Shown: positions 1-6,640, numbered from the stretch's first letter. The stretch is DNA of 14,270 nt from Microthrixaceae bacterium (GCA_020637195.1 JACJWK010000040.1:1-14270); one strand, 5' to 3'. Translations and numbers: made by a program. Notes: generated by a model not told the origin, from the sequence alone.

Positions 1-8
1 GGCCGCCG

Positions 9-812
9 TCAGCGGCGGGTGAGCACGCAGAAGTGCCCGGTGGGCGGCTCGGCCACCCACCGGTCGTGGTCGGGGTGCGCGGCGAGGAACCGCTCGACGG
101 CGCGCTCGGGGCCGGTCGAGAGGAACCCGTAGTCGTCCACGACGAGCACCGAGCCCGGCCGGGTCCGTGGGTGCAGCGCCTCCAACGCGACGAGGGTGGG
201 CTCGTACAGGTCGACGTCCAGGTAGGCGAAGGCCACCACGTCCGGCAGCTCGCGCGGCGGCGATGCGACGCCCAGCACGCCCCGGACGATGTGGGTGCGC
301 TCGGGCGGGAAGCCCACGGCGGCGAGTTGGGCCCGGACGCTCTCCTCGCCGACGGCCATGCGGCCCGCGTAGGCGGCCATCGAGCCGAGACCGAGGGTGT
401 CGTCGAGCAGCTCGTCCTCCTCGGTGGGCGTGGACAGGCCCTCGAACGAGTCGTAGAGCCACAGGTCGCGCCCGTCGGGCAGCTCGCTCGCCAGCAGGGC
501 CGACGTGTAGCCCTGGCACACCCCGATCTCGACGACGTCGCCCGGCCCCGACGCCAGCGACGCGTGCAGCCCGTGCAACAGGTGCATCGCCTCGGGGAGC
601 TGGGTCCCGTCGAGCCGCGCGAGACGGGCGGCCCGCGTCGGCCGCTCGGGCAGGTCGGGGAAGTGCTCCGCTCGGTACACGTCGTGGAACGACGCGGCCA
701 GCCGCTCGAGGCGACGGTCACCCTCGTGGAGGAGGTCGTCGGTGACGATCCGCAGGTGGAGCGGGCGCAGCAGGCGGTTGAGGCCCCGCCGCGCGAGGTG
801 GCGCCTCGTCAC
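9..812 (-). CDS. TylF/MycF-family class I SAM O-methyltransferase
   Basis: 267-residue protein predicted to move a methyl group from S-adenosylmethionine to a hydroxyl of a small molecule, possibly a sugar, in the cytoplasm. The SAM-binding glycine loop EIGVCQGYTS is at residues 95-104. LYDSFEGL (about 119-126), AYLDVDLYEPT (about 196-206) and VVDDYGF (224-230) match the macrocin O-methyltransferase (TylF/MycF) pattern, in which such acidic residues bind a metal. The length suits a single-domain family member, with no signal peptide or membrane segment. The GTG start at 812 has no clear ribosome-binding site. A 12-codon reading frame starting at 847 ends in a TGA that overlaps this GTG (GTGA), so translation may be coupled. 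It lies 39 bp downstream of the GntR gene on the same strand, probably in one transcript. No other natural-product or glycan genes are visible, so the substrate is unknown. The family call is firm and the substrate class is a guess. Confidence 0.82.
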   Translation of the reverse strand: MTRRHLARRGLNRLLRPLHLRIVTDDLLHEGDRRLERLAASFHDVYRAEHFPDLPERPTRAARLARLDGTQLPEAMHLLHGLHASLASGPGDVVEIGVCQGYTSALLASELPDGRDLWLYDSFEGLSTPTEEDELLDDTLGLGSMAAYAGRMAVGEESVRAQLAAVGFPPERTHIVRGVLGVASPPRELPDVVAFAYLDVDLYEPTLVALEALHPRTRPGSVLVVDDYGFLSTGPERAVERFLAAHPDHDRWVAEPPTGHFCVLTRR

Positions 813-851
813 GCCCGGCCCGACACCCGTGTTCCCATCGCCGTCATCCTG

Positions 852-1583
852 TCACTCGACCAGCCGCAGCCCGCTCGGGCTGATGGACGCCTCGGGGTGC
901 GGGAGGTCGACCACGAACTCGGTGCGGTGCGCGGGGAAGACGTGCTCGGCCAGCAGCACCGGCCGGCCGTCGGCGTCCTCGGTGATCCGCTCGCAGCGCA
1001 GCACCGGCGAGCCTTCGGGGATCTCGAGGGCGGCGGCGTCCGCGGCCGAGGCGGCGGCCGCCCCGATGGTCTGCGTGGCGCCGCCGAGGCGCACGTCGAG
1101 CAGGTCGTAGAAGGACGAGGCCGCGACCTGGTCGCGCGACAGGCCCGAGCCGAGCGCCTCGGGGCACCAGACCGTCACCCGGGCGAACGGCTCGCCGTCG
1201 GCCAGGTTCACCCGGCGCACCCGCAGCACGGTGTCGGCGCCGAGCACCGCCCGCACCCGGGCCGGGGCCCGCAGGAAGGCGAAGTCCAGGATCCGTCGCT
1301 CCGACGGCACCCCCGAGGCGGCGAGCTGGCCCTCGATGGTGCCGAGTCGACCGAGGGTCTGGCGGAGCGGGTCGGCCGCCACGAACCAGCCGAAGCCCTG
1401 GCGCGACTCGACCAGGCCGTCGGCCCGGAGGGCCTCGAGGGCCTTGCGGACCGTCACGCGGCTGGCCTTGTAGCGTCCGGAGAGCGCGGCCTCGCTGGGT
1501 AGGAGACGACCGGCCGCGAACTCTCCGGCTTCGACCCGACGGCGAAGGTCCTCGGCGATCTGCTGGTAACGATGTGCGCGCAC
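852..1583 (-). CDS. GntR-family transcriptional regulator, HutC/UTRA type
   Basis: 243-residue DNA-binding regulator. The N-terminal 70 residues form a GntR winged helix: YQQIAEDLRRRVEAGEF, then LPSEAALSGRYKASRVTVRKAL, then a wing ending in GFGWFVA. Residues from about 85 onward form a UTRA effector domain, seen in VLRVRRVNLADGEPFA, SFYDLL and PVLRCERITEDADGRPVLLAEHVFPAHRTEF. The frame stays open upstream to 1667, but that would run into acn and add a non-homologous leader. The GTG at 1583 starts exactly at the domain and gives the usual family length. It is divergent from acn with 55 bp between starts, and it is followed after 39 bp by the methyltransferase. The shared upstream region holds ACTTGT repeats and a dyad that could be its operator. 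Control of acn, itself and the methyltransferase is inferred. HutC-type proteins usually sense small metabolites; this ligand is unknown. Confidence 0.85.
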   Translation of the reverse strand: MRAHRYQQIAEDLRRRVEAGEFAAGRLLPSEAALSGRYKASRVTVRKALEALRADGLVESRQGFGWFVAADPLRQTLGRLGTIEGQLAASGVPSERRILDFAFLRAPARVRAVLGADTVLRVRRVNLADGEPFARVTVWCPEALGSGLSRDQVAASSFYDLLDVRLGGATQTIGAAAASAADAAALEIPEGSPVLRCERITEDADGRPVLLAEHVFPAHRTEFVVDLPHPEASISPSGLRLVE

Positions 1584-1605
1584 TTGTCTTCTACTTGTAT
1601 CATGT
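1582..1605. promoter_or_regulatory. Candidate GntR operator and acn promoter region
   Basis: The 55 bp between the gntR and acn starts is AT-richer than its surroundings. ACTTGT occurs at 1582-1587 and 1593-1598, one helical turn (11 bp) apart. The second copy begins a 13-bp dyad, ACTTGTATCATGT, at 1593-1605, with arms AC-N-TG and CA-N-GT. CTTGTAT resembles a half-site of HutC-type operators as I recall them. TATCAT at 1598-1603 is a plausible -10 box for acn inside the dyad, though I see no good -35 box. A regulator bound here would cover the acn -10 box and the start of its own gene. The sequence elements are seen directly; their function is inferred. Confidence 0.45.
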
Positions 1606-1638
1606 CCAGCGAGCGAACACACCGAGAGGACCCACCCC

Positions 1639-3924
1639 ATGGCTGAGAGCACCGTCACCCCCACCACCCCGGTCGAGCTCGTCGAGGGCGTCTACGCCAC
1701 GCTGGAGGAGCGGGTGGGGATCGGTCGCCGCCGCCTCGGCCGCGCGCTCACCCTGGCCGAGAAGATCCTGATCAACCATCTCGCCGACCCCGAGAACCAG
1801 GGCCTCGAGCGCGGGCGCAGCTACGCCGACCTGCTCCCGGACCGGGTGGCGATGCAGGACGCCACCGCGCAGATGGCCCTGCTCCAGTTCATGACCGCGG
1901 GCCTGCCCCGCACCGCGGTGCCCTCCACCGTCCACTGCGACCACCTCATCCAGGCCCGCGAGGACGGCAAGGTGGACCTGCTCGCCGCCCTCGACAACAA
2001 CGCCGAGGTGTACGACTTCCTCGAGTCGGTGTCGGCCAAGTACGGGCTGGGCTTCTGGAAGCCGGGCTCGGGCATCATCCACCAGGTCGTCCTCGAGCAG
2101 TACGCCTTCCCGGGCGGGATGATGATCGGCACCGACAGCCACACGCCCAACGCGGGCGGACTCGGCATGGTCGCCATCGGTGTCGGCGGCGCCGACGCGG
2201 TCGACGTGATGACCGGCTACCCGTTCAACGTGCGGTGGCCGAAGCTCATCGGGGTCCACCTCACCGGCTCGCTCAGCGGGTGGAGCGCCCCGAAGGACGT
2301 CATCTTGAAGGTGGCCGACATCTTGACCGTGAAGGGCGGCACCGGCGCCATCGTCGAGTACTTCGGGCCCGGGGCCAACTCCATCTCGTGCACCGGCAAG
2401 GCCACGATCTGCAACATGGGCGCCGAGATCGGGGCCACCACGTCGCTGTTCGCGTACGACGAGGCGATGGCCCGCTACCTGAAGTCCACGGGGCGCGAGG
2501 CCATCGCCGACCTGGCCGACCGCCACGCCCACGACCTGCGGGCCGACGACGAGGTCCTCGCCGATCCCCACCAGTACTTCGACGAGGTCATCGAGATCGA
2601 CCTCGACACCCTGGCGCCGCTGATCAACGGGCCCCACACCCCCGACCTGGCCCGCCCGGTGTCCGAGGTCGGGGCCGAAGCCGAGGCGAACGGCTGGCCG
2701 ACCGAGATCAGCGCGGCGCTGGTGGGCTCGTGCACCAACTCGTCGTACGAGGACATCACCCGCGCCGCCAGCATCGCCCGTCAGGCCGCCGCGGCCGGGC
2801 TGACCTGCAAGACCGACCTGATGATCACGCCCGGCTCCGAGCAGGTCCGCGCCACCATCGCCCGCGACGGGCTGCTGGCCGACTTCGAGCGCATCGGCGC
2901 CACGGTCCTCGCCAACGCCTGCGGCCCCTGCATCGGCCAGTGGGCCCGCGACGACGTGCAGGAGGGCGACACCAACACGATCGTCACCTCGTACAACCGC
3001 AACTTCCCGAAGCGCAACGACGGCTTCAGCTCCACCCTGGCCTTCGTCACGTCACCCGAGACGGTCGTGGCCCTCGCCCTGGCGGGCACGCTCGACTTCA
3101 ACCCCCTCACCGACACCCTCACCAACGACGCCGGCGAGGAGATCCGCCTCGACGTGCCGGTGGGTGAGGAGCTGCCCGACCTGGGGTTCGACCCCGGCGA
3201 CAGCGGCTTCGTCGCCCCGCCCGCCGACCGGTCGGAGGTCGAAGTCGTGGTCTCGCCCGACAGCGAGCGCCTCCAGCTCCTCGAGCCCTTCCCGGCGTGG
3301 GACGGCGAGGACTTCGTCGCGCTGCCCGTGCTGGTCAAGGCCCAGGGCAAGTGCACCACCGACCACATCTCGGCCGCGGGGCCCTGGCTGCGGTTCCGGG
3401 GCCACCTCGAGAACATCTCGGGCAACCTGTTCCTCGGGGCCGTGAACGCCTTCACCGGCGACACCGGCGAGGGCAAGGACCAGCTCGACGGCACCACCAA
3501 GCCCTACCCGGAGATCGCGCGGCACTACGACGAGGCCGGCCAGCCCTGGGTGGCCATCGGCGACGAGAACTACGGCGAGGGCTCGTCGCGCGAGCACGCG
3601 GCGATGGAGCCCCGGTTCCGTGGGTGTCGGGCCGTGCTCAGCCGATCGTTCGCCCGCATCGCCGAGACGAACCTGAAGAAGCAGGGCGTCGTCCCGCTGT
3701 GGTTCTCCGACCCCGCCACCTACGACCTGATCGAGGAGGATGACCGGATCTCGGTGCTGGGGCTCGCCGACCTGGCGCCCGACACGCCCGTGCGGTGCCA
3801 GATCGTCAAGCCCGACGGCGCCACGATCGACTTCGAGACCACCCAGACCTACTCGCCCGAGCAGATCGAGTGGTTCAAGGCGGGCAGCGCGCTCAACATC
3901 ATCCGGGCCCGCCAGGCCGACTGA
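1639..3924 (+). CDS. acn: Aconitate hydratase, mitochondrial-type
   Basis: 761-residue aconitase that interconverts citrate and isocitrate through cis-aconitate, the second step of the TCA cycle, in the cytoplasm. The three [4Fe-4S] cysteines are C365 (GSCTNSS) and C428/C431 (ACGPCIGQW). GTDSHTPNAGG is at 164-174. The swivel domain follows a linker near 530-550 and begins with KCTTDHISAAGPW (571-583); it carries the active-site loop YGEGSSREHAA (645-655). Length and motif spacing follow the mitochondrial ACO2 group, whose cluster cysteines lie only a few residues earlier in the mature pig enzyme, not the roughly 900-residue AcnA group usual in Actinobacteria. The ATG at 1639 has a GAGAGGA ribosome-binding site at 1624-1630, 8 bases upstream. 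The gene stands alone, divergent from the GntR regulator and ended by a long palindrome. The identity is essentially certain; control by the GntR protein is inferred. Confidence 0.97.
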   Translation: MAESTVTPTTPVELVEGVYATLEERVGIGRRRLGRALTLAEKILINHLADPENQGLERGRSYADLLPDRVAMQDATAQMALLQFMTAGLPRTAVPSTVHCDHLIQAREDGKVDLLAALDNNAEVYDFLESVSAKYGLGFWKPGSGIIHQVVLEQYAFPGGMMIGTDSHTPNAGGLGMVAIGVGGADAVDVMTGYPFNVRWPKLIGVHLTGSLSGWSAPKDVILKVADILTVKGGTGAIVEYFGPGANSISCTGKATICNMGAEIGATTSLFAYDEAMARYLKSTGREAIADLADRHAHDLRADDEVLADPHQYFDEVIEIDLDTLAPLINGPHTPDLARPVSEVGAEAEANGWPTEISAALVGSCTNSSYEDITRAASIARQAAAAGLTCKTDLMITPGSEQVRATIARDGLLADFERIGATVLANACGPCIGQWARDDVQEGDTNTIVTSYNRNFPKRNDGFSSTLAFVTSPETVVALALAGTLDFNPLTDTLTNDAGEEIRLDVPVGEELPDLGFDPGDSGFVAPPADRSEVEVVVSPDSERLQLLEPFPAWDGEDFVALPVLVKAQGKCTTDHISAAGPWLRFRGHLENISGNLFLGAVNAFTGDTGEGKDQLDGTTKPYPEIARHYDEAGQPWVAIGDENYGEGSSREHAAMEPRFRGCRAVLSRSFARIAETNLKKQGVVPLWFSDPATYDLIEEDDRISVLGLADLAPDTPVRCQIVKPDGATIDFETTQTYSPEQIEWFKAGSALNIIRARQAD

Positions 3925-3939
3925 CCCCGACCCCTCGTT

Positions 3940-3983
3940 CTGGCTCCCGATTTCGGTGCCCTGGCACCGAAATCGGGAGCCAG
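3940..3983. terminator. Long palindromic bidirectional terminator
   Basis: Two perfect 21-bp arms (3940-3960 and 3963-3983) are separated by only CT. The left arm begins CTGGCTCCCGATTTCGG and the right arm ends CCGAAATCGGGAGCCAG. It lies 15 bp after the acn stop and 28 bp before the stop of the convergent HAD/acyltransferase gene, so it can end transcription from both sides. No U-tract follows on either strand, which fits the hairpin-only terminators described in actinobacteria. Its length, perfection and mixed GC content leave open that it is a copy of a dispersed palindromic repeat. Confidence 0.8.
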
Positions 3984-4011
3984 TTCGGGTCGGGTCGGCG
4001 CTCCGGCCGGA

Positions 4012-5433
4012 TCAGTCGGTGCCGGGGCGCCGGGAGTCCTCGGCCTGCGGGTCGCCCGAGTAGCCGGGCGGGAACGTGCGCCGCAGCTCGTCCTCGGTGG
4101 GGGTGCGGCGCTCGCGTGCCTCGGCCGGCAACAGGTCGACGATGGCGGCCATGATGGCTTTCGTGTCGGCGTCGGGGTCGTCGCGGCCGATCTCGACCGG
4201 CGCACCCACCCGGATGCGGATGGTCGGGGGATCGGTCAGGTTCAAGACGTTGGGCAGCCGGGCCGAGCGCGGCCAGACCTGCTCGGTGCCCCACAGCCCG
4301 ACGGGGATCACGGGAGCGCCGCTCAGCGCGGCGAGGCGCGCCGCCCCCCAGCGCCCCTTCAGCTCGGGGTCGAAGAAGGCCGGGCCCCGGGGGATGGTGC
4401 CCTGGGGCATCAGCGCCACCATCTCGCCCGCCTCGAGCGCCTGGGCGGCGGCCTTGAGGGGCTCGTCCGAGCCGGTGCCCCGGTCCACGCGGATGCCGCC
4501 CATCGCCCGCGCCACCTGGCCCACCACCGGGGCGTCGAACACCTCCTTCTTGCCGAGGAAGCGCACGGGGCGACCGCGCTTGGCGATGGTGACGGCCACG
4601 GCGAGGGGGTCGAAGTAGCTGCGGTGGTTGCCGCAGATGATCGCGGCTCCGTCGGCCGGGAGGTGCTCGACGCCATCGATGTCGAAGCGGGCGTACGGGA
4701 TGAGCTCGGGCCGCACGAGCGGCAGGAGCGCCTGCTGGGGCTCGACGCCGGCCAGCTTGGGCACCCCCGGGGGCACGTCGAGGTGCAGCGCCGGCCAGCG
4801 CCGGGCGGTGGCCACGACGGCGAGGCGGACGTCGGGGTTCACCGCGGTGGGATGGCCGACCGCGCTGAGCAGGGGGAGGTCGTAGAAGCTGTCGGAGTAC
4901 GCCCAGCTGTCGCGCAGCTCGACGCCGTGGGCGCGCCCCCACTCCTTGACCGCCTGGAGCTTGCCGCGACCCCAGACGAAGGGCCCGTCGATCGAGCCGT
5001 CGTAGGCACCGTCGTCGCGCACCGCGTAGCGGGTGGCCACGACGCCGTCGAGCCCGAGCGCCGCCGCGAAGGGGGCCACGACGTCGTAGGGGGTCGTGGT
5101 GGCCATCACCACCGGCCGCCCCGCGGTCTGGTGCTCGGCGATGAGCAGGCGGGCGAAGGGCGCCACCGCGGCGAGGAGCGGTTCGACCACCGCCTCGCCG
5201 ACGCGCTGCACCGCCTCGCGCGGCCAGCCCGCGGCCGCCCGCGCCGCCTGGCGGGTGAGGAACATCCCCGGCAGGGTCTCGCCCACCAGGTTGAACACGT
5301 CGAAGAGCAGACCCTCGCCCGGGACGTGGCGCTCGGGCAGCAGACCCTCGTGGCGCAGCCCGTCGGAGATCACCGGTCCGCTGGCCCCCACCAGCAGGGT
5401 GCGGTCGAGGTCGAAGAACGCTGCGCCAGCCAC
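4012..5433 (-). CDS. HAD-IB phosphatase / PlsC-type 1-acylglycerol-3-phosphate acyltransferase fusion
   Basis: 473-residue two-domain protein. Residues 1-215 are a HAD-IB phosphatase: motif I FFDLDRTLL (6-14, with D8 and D10), motif II around ATTTPYD (111-117), a conserved lysine in GKLQAV, and motif IV YSDSFYDLPLL (179-189). Residues 240-430 are a PlsC acyltransferase: NHRSYFD (269-275, the NHX4D motif), GGIRVDRG (312-319), MPQGTIPRG (342-350, in place of the usual EGT block) and PVIPVGLWG. It resembles mycobacterial Rv2483c (PlsC), thought to acylate lysophosphatidate in phospholipid synthesis at the inner membrane face. The HAD substrate is uncertain. The GTG at 5433 starts directly at the HAD fold and follows a TAGCGT box by 6 bases, so a leaderless mRNA is likely. 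The 6C RNA lies just upstream on the same strand. The domain call is firm; the pairing of activities is inferred. Confidence 0.9.
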   Translation of the reverse strand: MAGAAFFDLDRTLLVGASGPVISDGLRHEGLLPERHVPGEGLLFDVFNLVGETLPGMFLTRQAARAAAGWPREAVQRVGEAVVEPLLAAVAPFARLLIAEHQTAGRPVVMATTTPYDVVAPFAAALGLDGVVATRYAVRDDGAYDGSIDGPFVWGRGKLQAVKEWGRAHGVELRDSWAYSDSFYDLPLLSAVGHPTAVNPDVRLAVVATARRWPALHLDVPPGVPKLAGVEPQQALLPLVRPELIPYARFDIDGVEHLPADGAAIICGNHRSYFDPLAVAVTIAKRGRPVRFLGKKEVFDAPVVGQVARAMGGIRVDRGTGSDEPLKAAAQALEAGEMVALMPQGTIPRGPAFFDPELKGRWGAARLAALSGAPVIPVGLWGTEQVWPRSARLPNVLNLTDPPTIRIRVGAPVEIGRDDPDADTKAIMAAIVDLLPAEARERRTPTEDELRRTFPPGYSGDPQAEDSRRPGTD

Positions 5434-5439
5434 GGGCCG

Positions 5440-5445
5440 ACGCTA
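5440..5445 (-). promoter_or_regulatory. -10 box of a leaderless promoter for the HAD/acyltransferase gene
   Basis: On the minus strand TAGCGT is followed by six bases and then the GTG start at 5433. A TAnnnT box ending 6-7 bases before a start codon places the first transcribed base at the start codon. It lies downstream of the 6C terminator, so this gene can be expressed independently of the small RNA. No convincing -35 box is visible because that position falls within the terminator. Confidence 0.55.
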
Positions 5446-5458
5446 CCGCGGCGACCGG

Positions 5459-5500
5459 AAAAAGTCGGAAGGGACCGACCGGGGGAGGTCGGTCCCTTCC
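5459..5500 (-). terminator. Rho-independent terminator of the 6C RNA
   Basis: A perfect 14-bp stem (5467-5480 pairing with 5487-5500; on the minus strand GGAAGGGACCGACC and its complement) has a 6-base loop. On the minus strand it is followed after GAC by five T residues (5459-5463). The T-run exists only on that strand, which fixes the direction. No protein gene ends upstream on this strand, so the terminator serves the small RNA. Confidence 0.85.
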
Positions 5501-5590
5501 ATTCGGGCCTGGAGAGCATCGGGGGGGACGGCTCTCCGAAGCCGGCTCGAGGAGGTTCAGGGGGGGACCGAACCGTTCCCTCGGCTATCT
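5459..5590 (-). ncRNA. 6C: 6C-type small RNA (B11/6C family)
   Basis: Two stem-loops with seven-cytosine loops lie in tandem on the minus strand. The first is at 5554-5574, with stem GGTTC/GAACC and a C7 loop at 5560-5566. The second is at 5511-5537, with stem GGAGAGC/GCTCTCC and a C7 loop at 5521-5527. A strong T-tailed terminator follows. Two hairpins with at least six C's in their loops define the actinobacterial 6C family, called B11 in Mycobacterium tuberculosis. In mycobacteria the C-rich loops are proposed to pair with G-rich sites near translation starts of target mRNAs. A further small hairpin (TCCCTC/GAGGGA, 5577-5596) may lie at the 5' end. The exact 5' end is uncertain; a start near 5591 gives about 130 nt. 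It lies between a HAD-domain gene and a LysR gene. The family call rests on structure, loops and terminator read directly. Confidence 0.9.
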
Positions 5591-5597
5591 GAGGGAC

Positions 5598-5627
5598 ATT
5601 GTGAACCAGCGCACGTGATCTGTCCAA
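5598..5627 (-). promoter_or_regulatory. Candidate promoter of the 6C RNA
   Basis: On the minus strand TTGGAC (5622-5627) is followed after 18 bases by CACAAT (5598-5603), a fair sigma-70-type match. Transcription would begin near 5591, just ahead of the small 5' hairpin. The -35 box overlaps the CCAACA/TGTTGG palindrome upstream of lysR. A different start a few bases downstream is possible. Confidence 0.4.
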
Positions 5628-5637
5628 CAGTTGTTGG
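5624..5637. promoter_or_regulatory. Palindrome upstream of lysR, candidate LysR binding site
   Basis: CCAACA-GT-TGTTGG is a perfect 6-bp dyad 24 bp upstream of the lysR ATG and overlaps the candidate -35 box of the divergent 6C RNA. LysR regulators usually bind such dyads beside their own promoter and act on the divergent transcript. Nothing else nearby explains it. The binding assignment is inference. Confidence 0.4.
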
Positions 5638-5661
5638 TGATACCTGGCATCATGGTTGGCG

Positions 5662-6582
5662 ATGGACCTGCGACAGCTCAACGCGGTGGCCGCGGTGGCC
5701 GAGCACGGCGGATTCTCGGCCGCGGCGCGGGCGCTGCACACGGTCCAGTCCAACGTGTCCACCCACGTCGCCCGGCTCGAGGCCGAGCTGGGGGTCACCC
5801 TCATCGACCGGGCCACCGGGCTGCCCACCGAGCAGGGGGAGGCGGTCGTGGCCCGCGCCCGGCGCATCCACGCCGAGCTCGAGGCCCTCGAGTCCGACGT
5901 GGCCTCGCTCGCCGACGAGGTCCGCGGCGCCGTCCGGGTGGGGGTCATCGGCACGACCGGCCGATGGCTGCTGGCGCCGCTGCTCGAGGCGATGTCGGCC
6001 CAGCACCCCGGCATCCACGTCGTGGTCATCGACGCCACCACCACGTCGCTGCTGCCCCAGGTCGCCGCCGGCTCGCTCGACCTGGCGGTGGTCAACCTGC
6101 CCGTGGACGAGGCCGAGCTCACCGTCGAGCCCCTCTTCGACGAGGACCGCATCCTCATCGCCCCCACCGACCACCCGCTCGCCGCCCACGAGCGGGTCGG
6201 CCTCGTCGAGCTGGCCGACCACCCGCTGCTGCTCGAGCCGGTGGGCACGGGCTTTCGGGACCTGCTCGACGAGGAGGCCGCCCGCGCCGGCGTCCGCCTC
6301 CAGGCCCAGGCCGAGGTGGACGGCATGCGCCTGCTCGCCTCGCTCGCCATCACGGGCTACGGGGCCGCGGTGGTGCCGGCCAGCGCCCTGCCGTTCACGA
6401 CCAGTCCCGAGTGGCGTCAGATCCTGCTGGACGGCCTCCCCCACCGCTCCGTCGGGCTGGTGCGCCGTCGCCGGGGGCTCCCCTCCGCACCCGCCCGGGC
6501 CACCCGCGAAGCGCTGCTCGCCGTGGTCGCCGAGCACGCACGCGACCAGGCCGGGATCCGTCCCGCGGCCGACCTGGGTTGA
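5662..6582 (+). CDS. LysR-family transcriptional regulator
   Basis: 306-residue LysR-type regulator. The N-terminal winged helix opens with MDLRQLNAVAAVAEHGGFSAAARALHTVQ and continues VSTHVARLEAELG (residues 1-58). A linker helix leads to a periplasmic-binding-like effector domain from about 88 (RVGVIGTTGRWLLAPLL) to about 290. The length is normal. An alternative TTG start at 5656 adds only two residues; the ATG at 5662 is the family-typical start. No clear ribosome-binding site is seen. It is divergent from the 6C RNA and sits 71 bp before citrate synthase on the same strand. A hairpin and a separate promoter stand between them, so the two need not be one operon. LysR proteins commonly act on neighbours, so the 6C RNA and citrate synthase are the obvious candidate targets. 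The effector is unknown. Confidence 0.92.
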   Translation: MDLRQLNAVAAVAEHGGFSAAARALHTVQSNVSTHVARLEAELGVTLIDRATGLPTEQGEAVVARARRIHAELEALESDVASLADEVRGAVRVGVIGTTGRWLLAPLLEAMSAQHPGIHVVVIDATTTSLLPQVAAGSLDLAVVNLPVDEAELTVEPLFDEDRILIAPTDHPLAAHERVGLVELADHPLLLEPVGTGFRDLLDEEAARAGVRLQAQAEVDGMRLLASLAITGYGAAVVPASALPFTTSPEWRQILLDGLPHRSVGLVRRRRGLPSAPARATREALLAVVAEHARDQAGIRPAADLG

Positions 6583-6589
6583 GCCCGGA

Positions 6590-6619
6590 ACCGGTGCCTG
6601 CGGGCGCCGGCGCACCGGT
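6590..6619 (+). terminator. Weak hairpin after lysR
   Basis: Perfect 8-bp arms ACCGGTGC (6590-6597) and GCACCGGT (6612-6619) lie around a 14-base GC-rich loop, starting 8 bases after the lysR stop and ending just before the citrate synthase promoter. No U-tract follows. It may end or slow lysR transcription, but it could be a chance GC-rich dyad. Confidence 0.35.
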
Positions 6620-6640
6620 CACGGCCCCACACCCTGCGGG

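Noticed and set aside
33..1502. Long plus-strand open frame (about 490 codons) opposite the methyltransferase and GntR genes
   Set aside because: Composition is Arg/Gly/Val/His-rich with no domain, and it covers two well-recognised genes on the other strand. It is a GC-bias shadow.
1584..1667. N-terminal extension of the GntR regulator to an ATG at 1667
   Set aside because: The extra 28 residues overlap the acn start and lie outside the GntR fold. The GTG at 1583 fits the family length.
5467..5500. 14-bp hairpin read as a plus-strand terminator or an operator for the HAD gene
   Set aside because: A T-run follows only on the minus strand and two C7 hairpins precede it there, so the terminator of a small RNA explains it better.
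5481..5566. G-runs (G5, G7, G7) on the plus strand as a G-quadruplex
   Set aside because: Only three runs, about 34-40 bp apart, and they are fully explained as complements of the 6C loops and the terminator loop.
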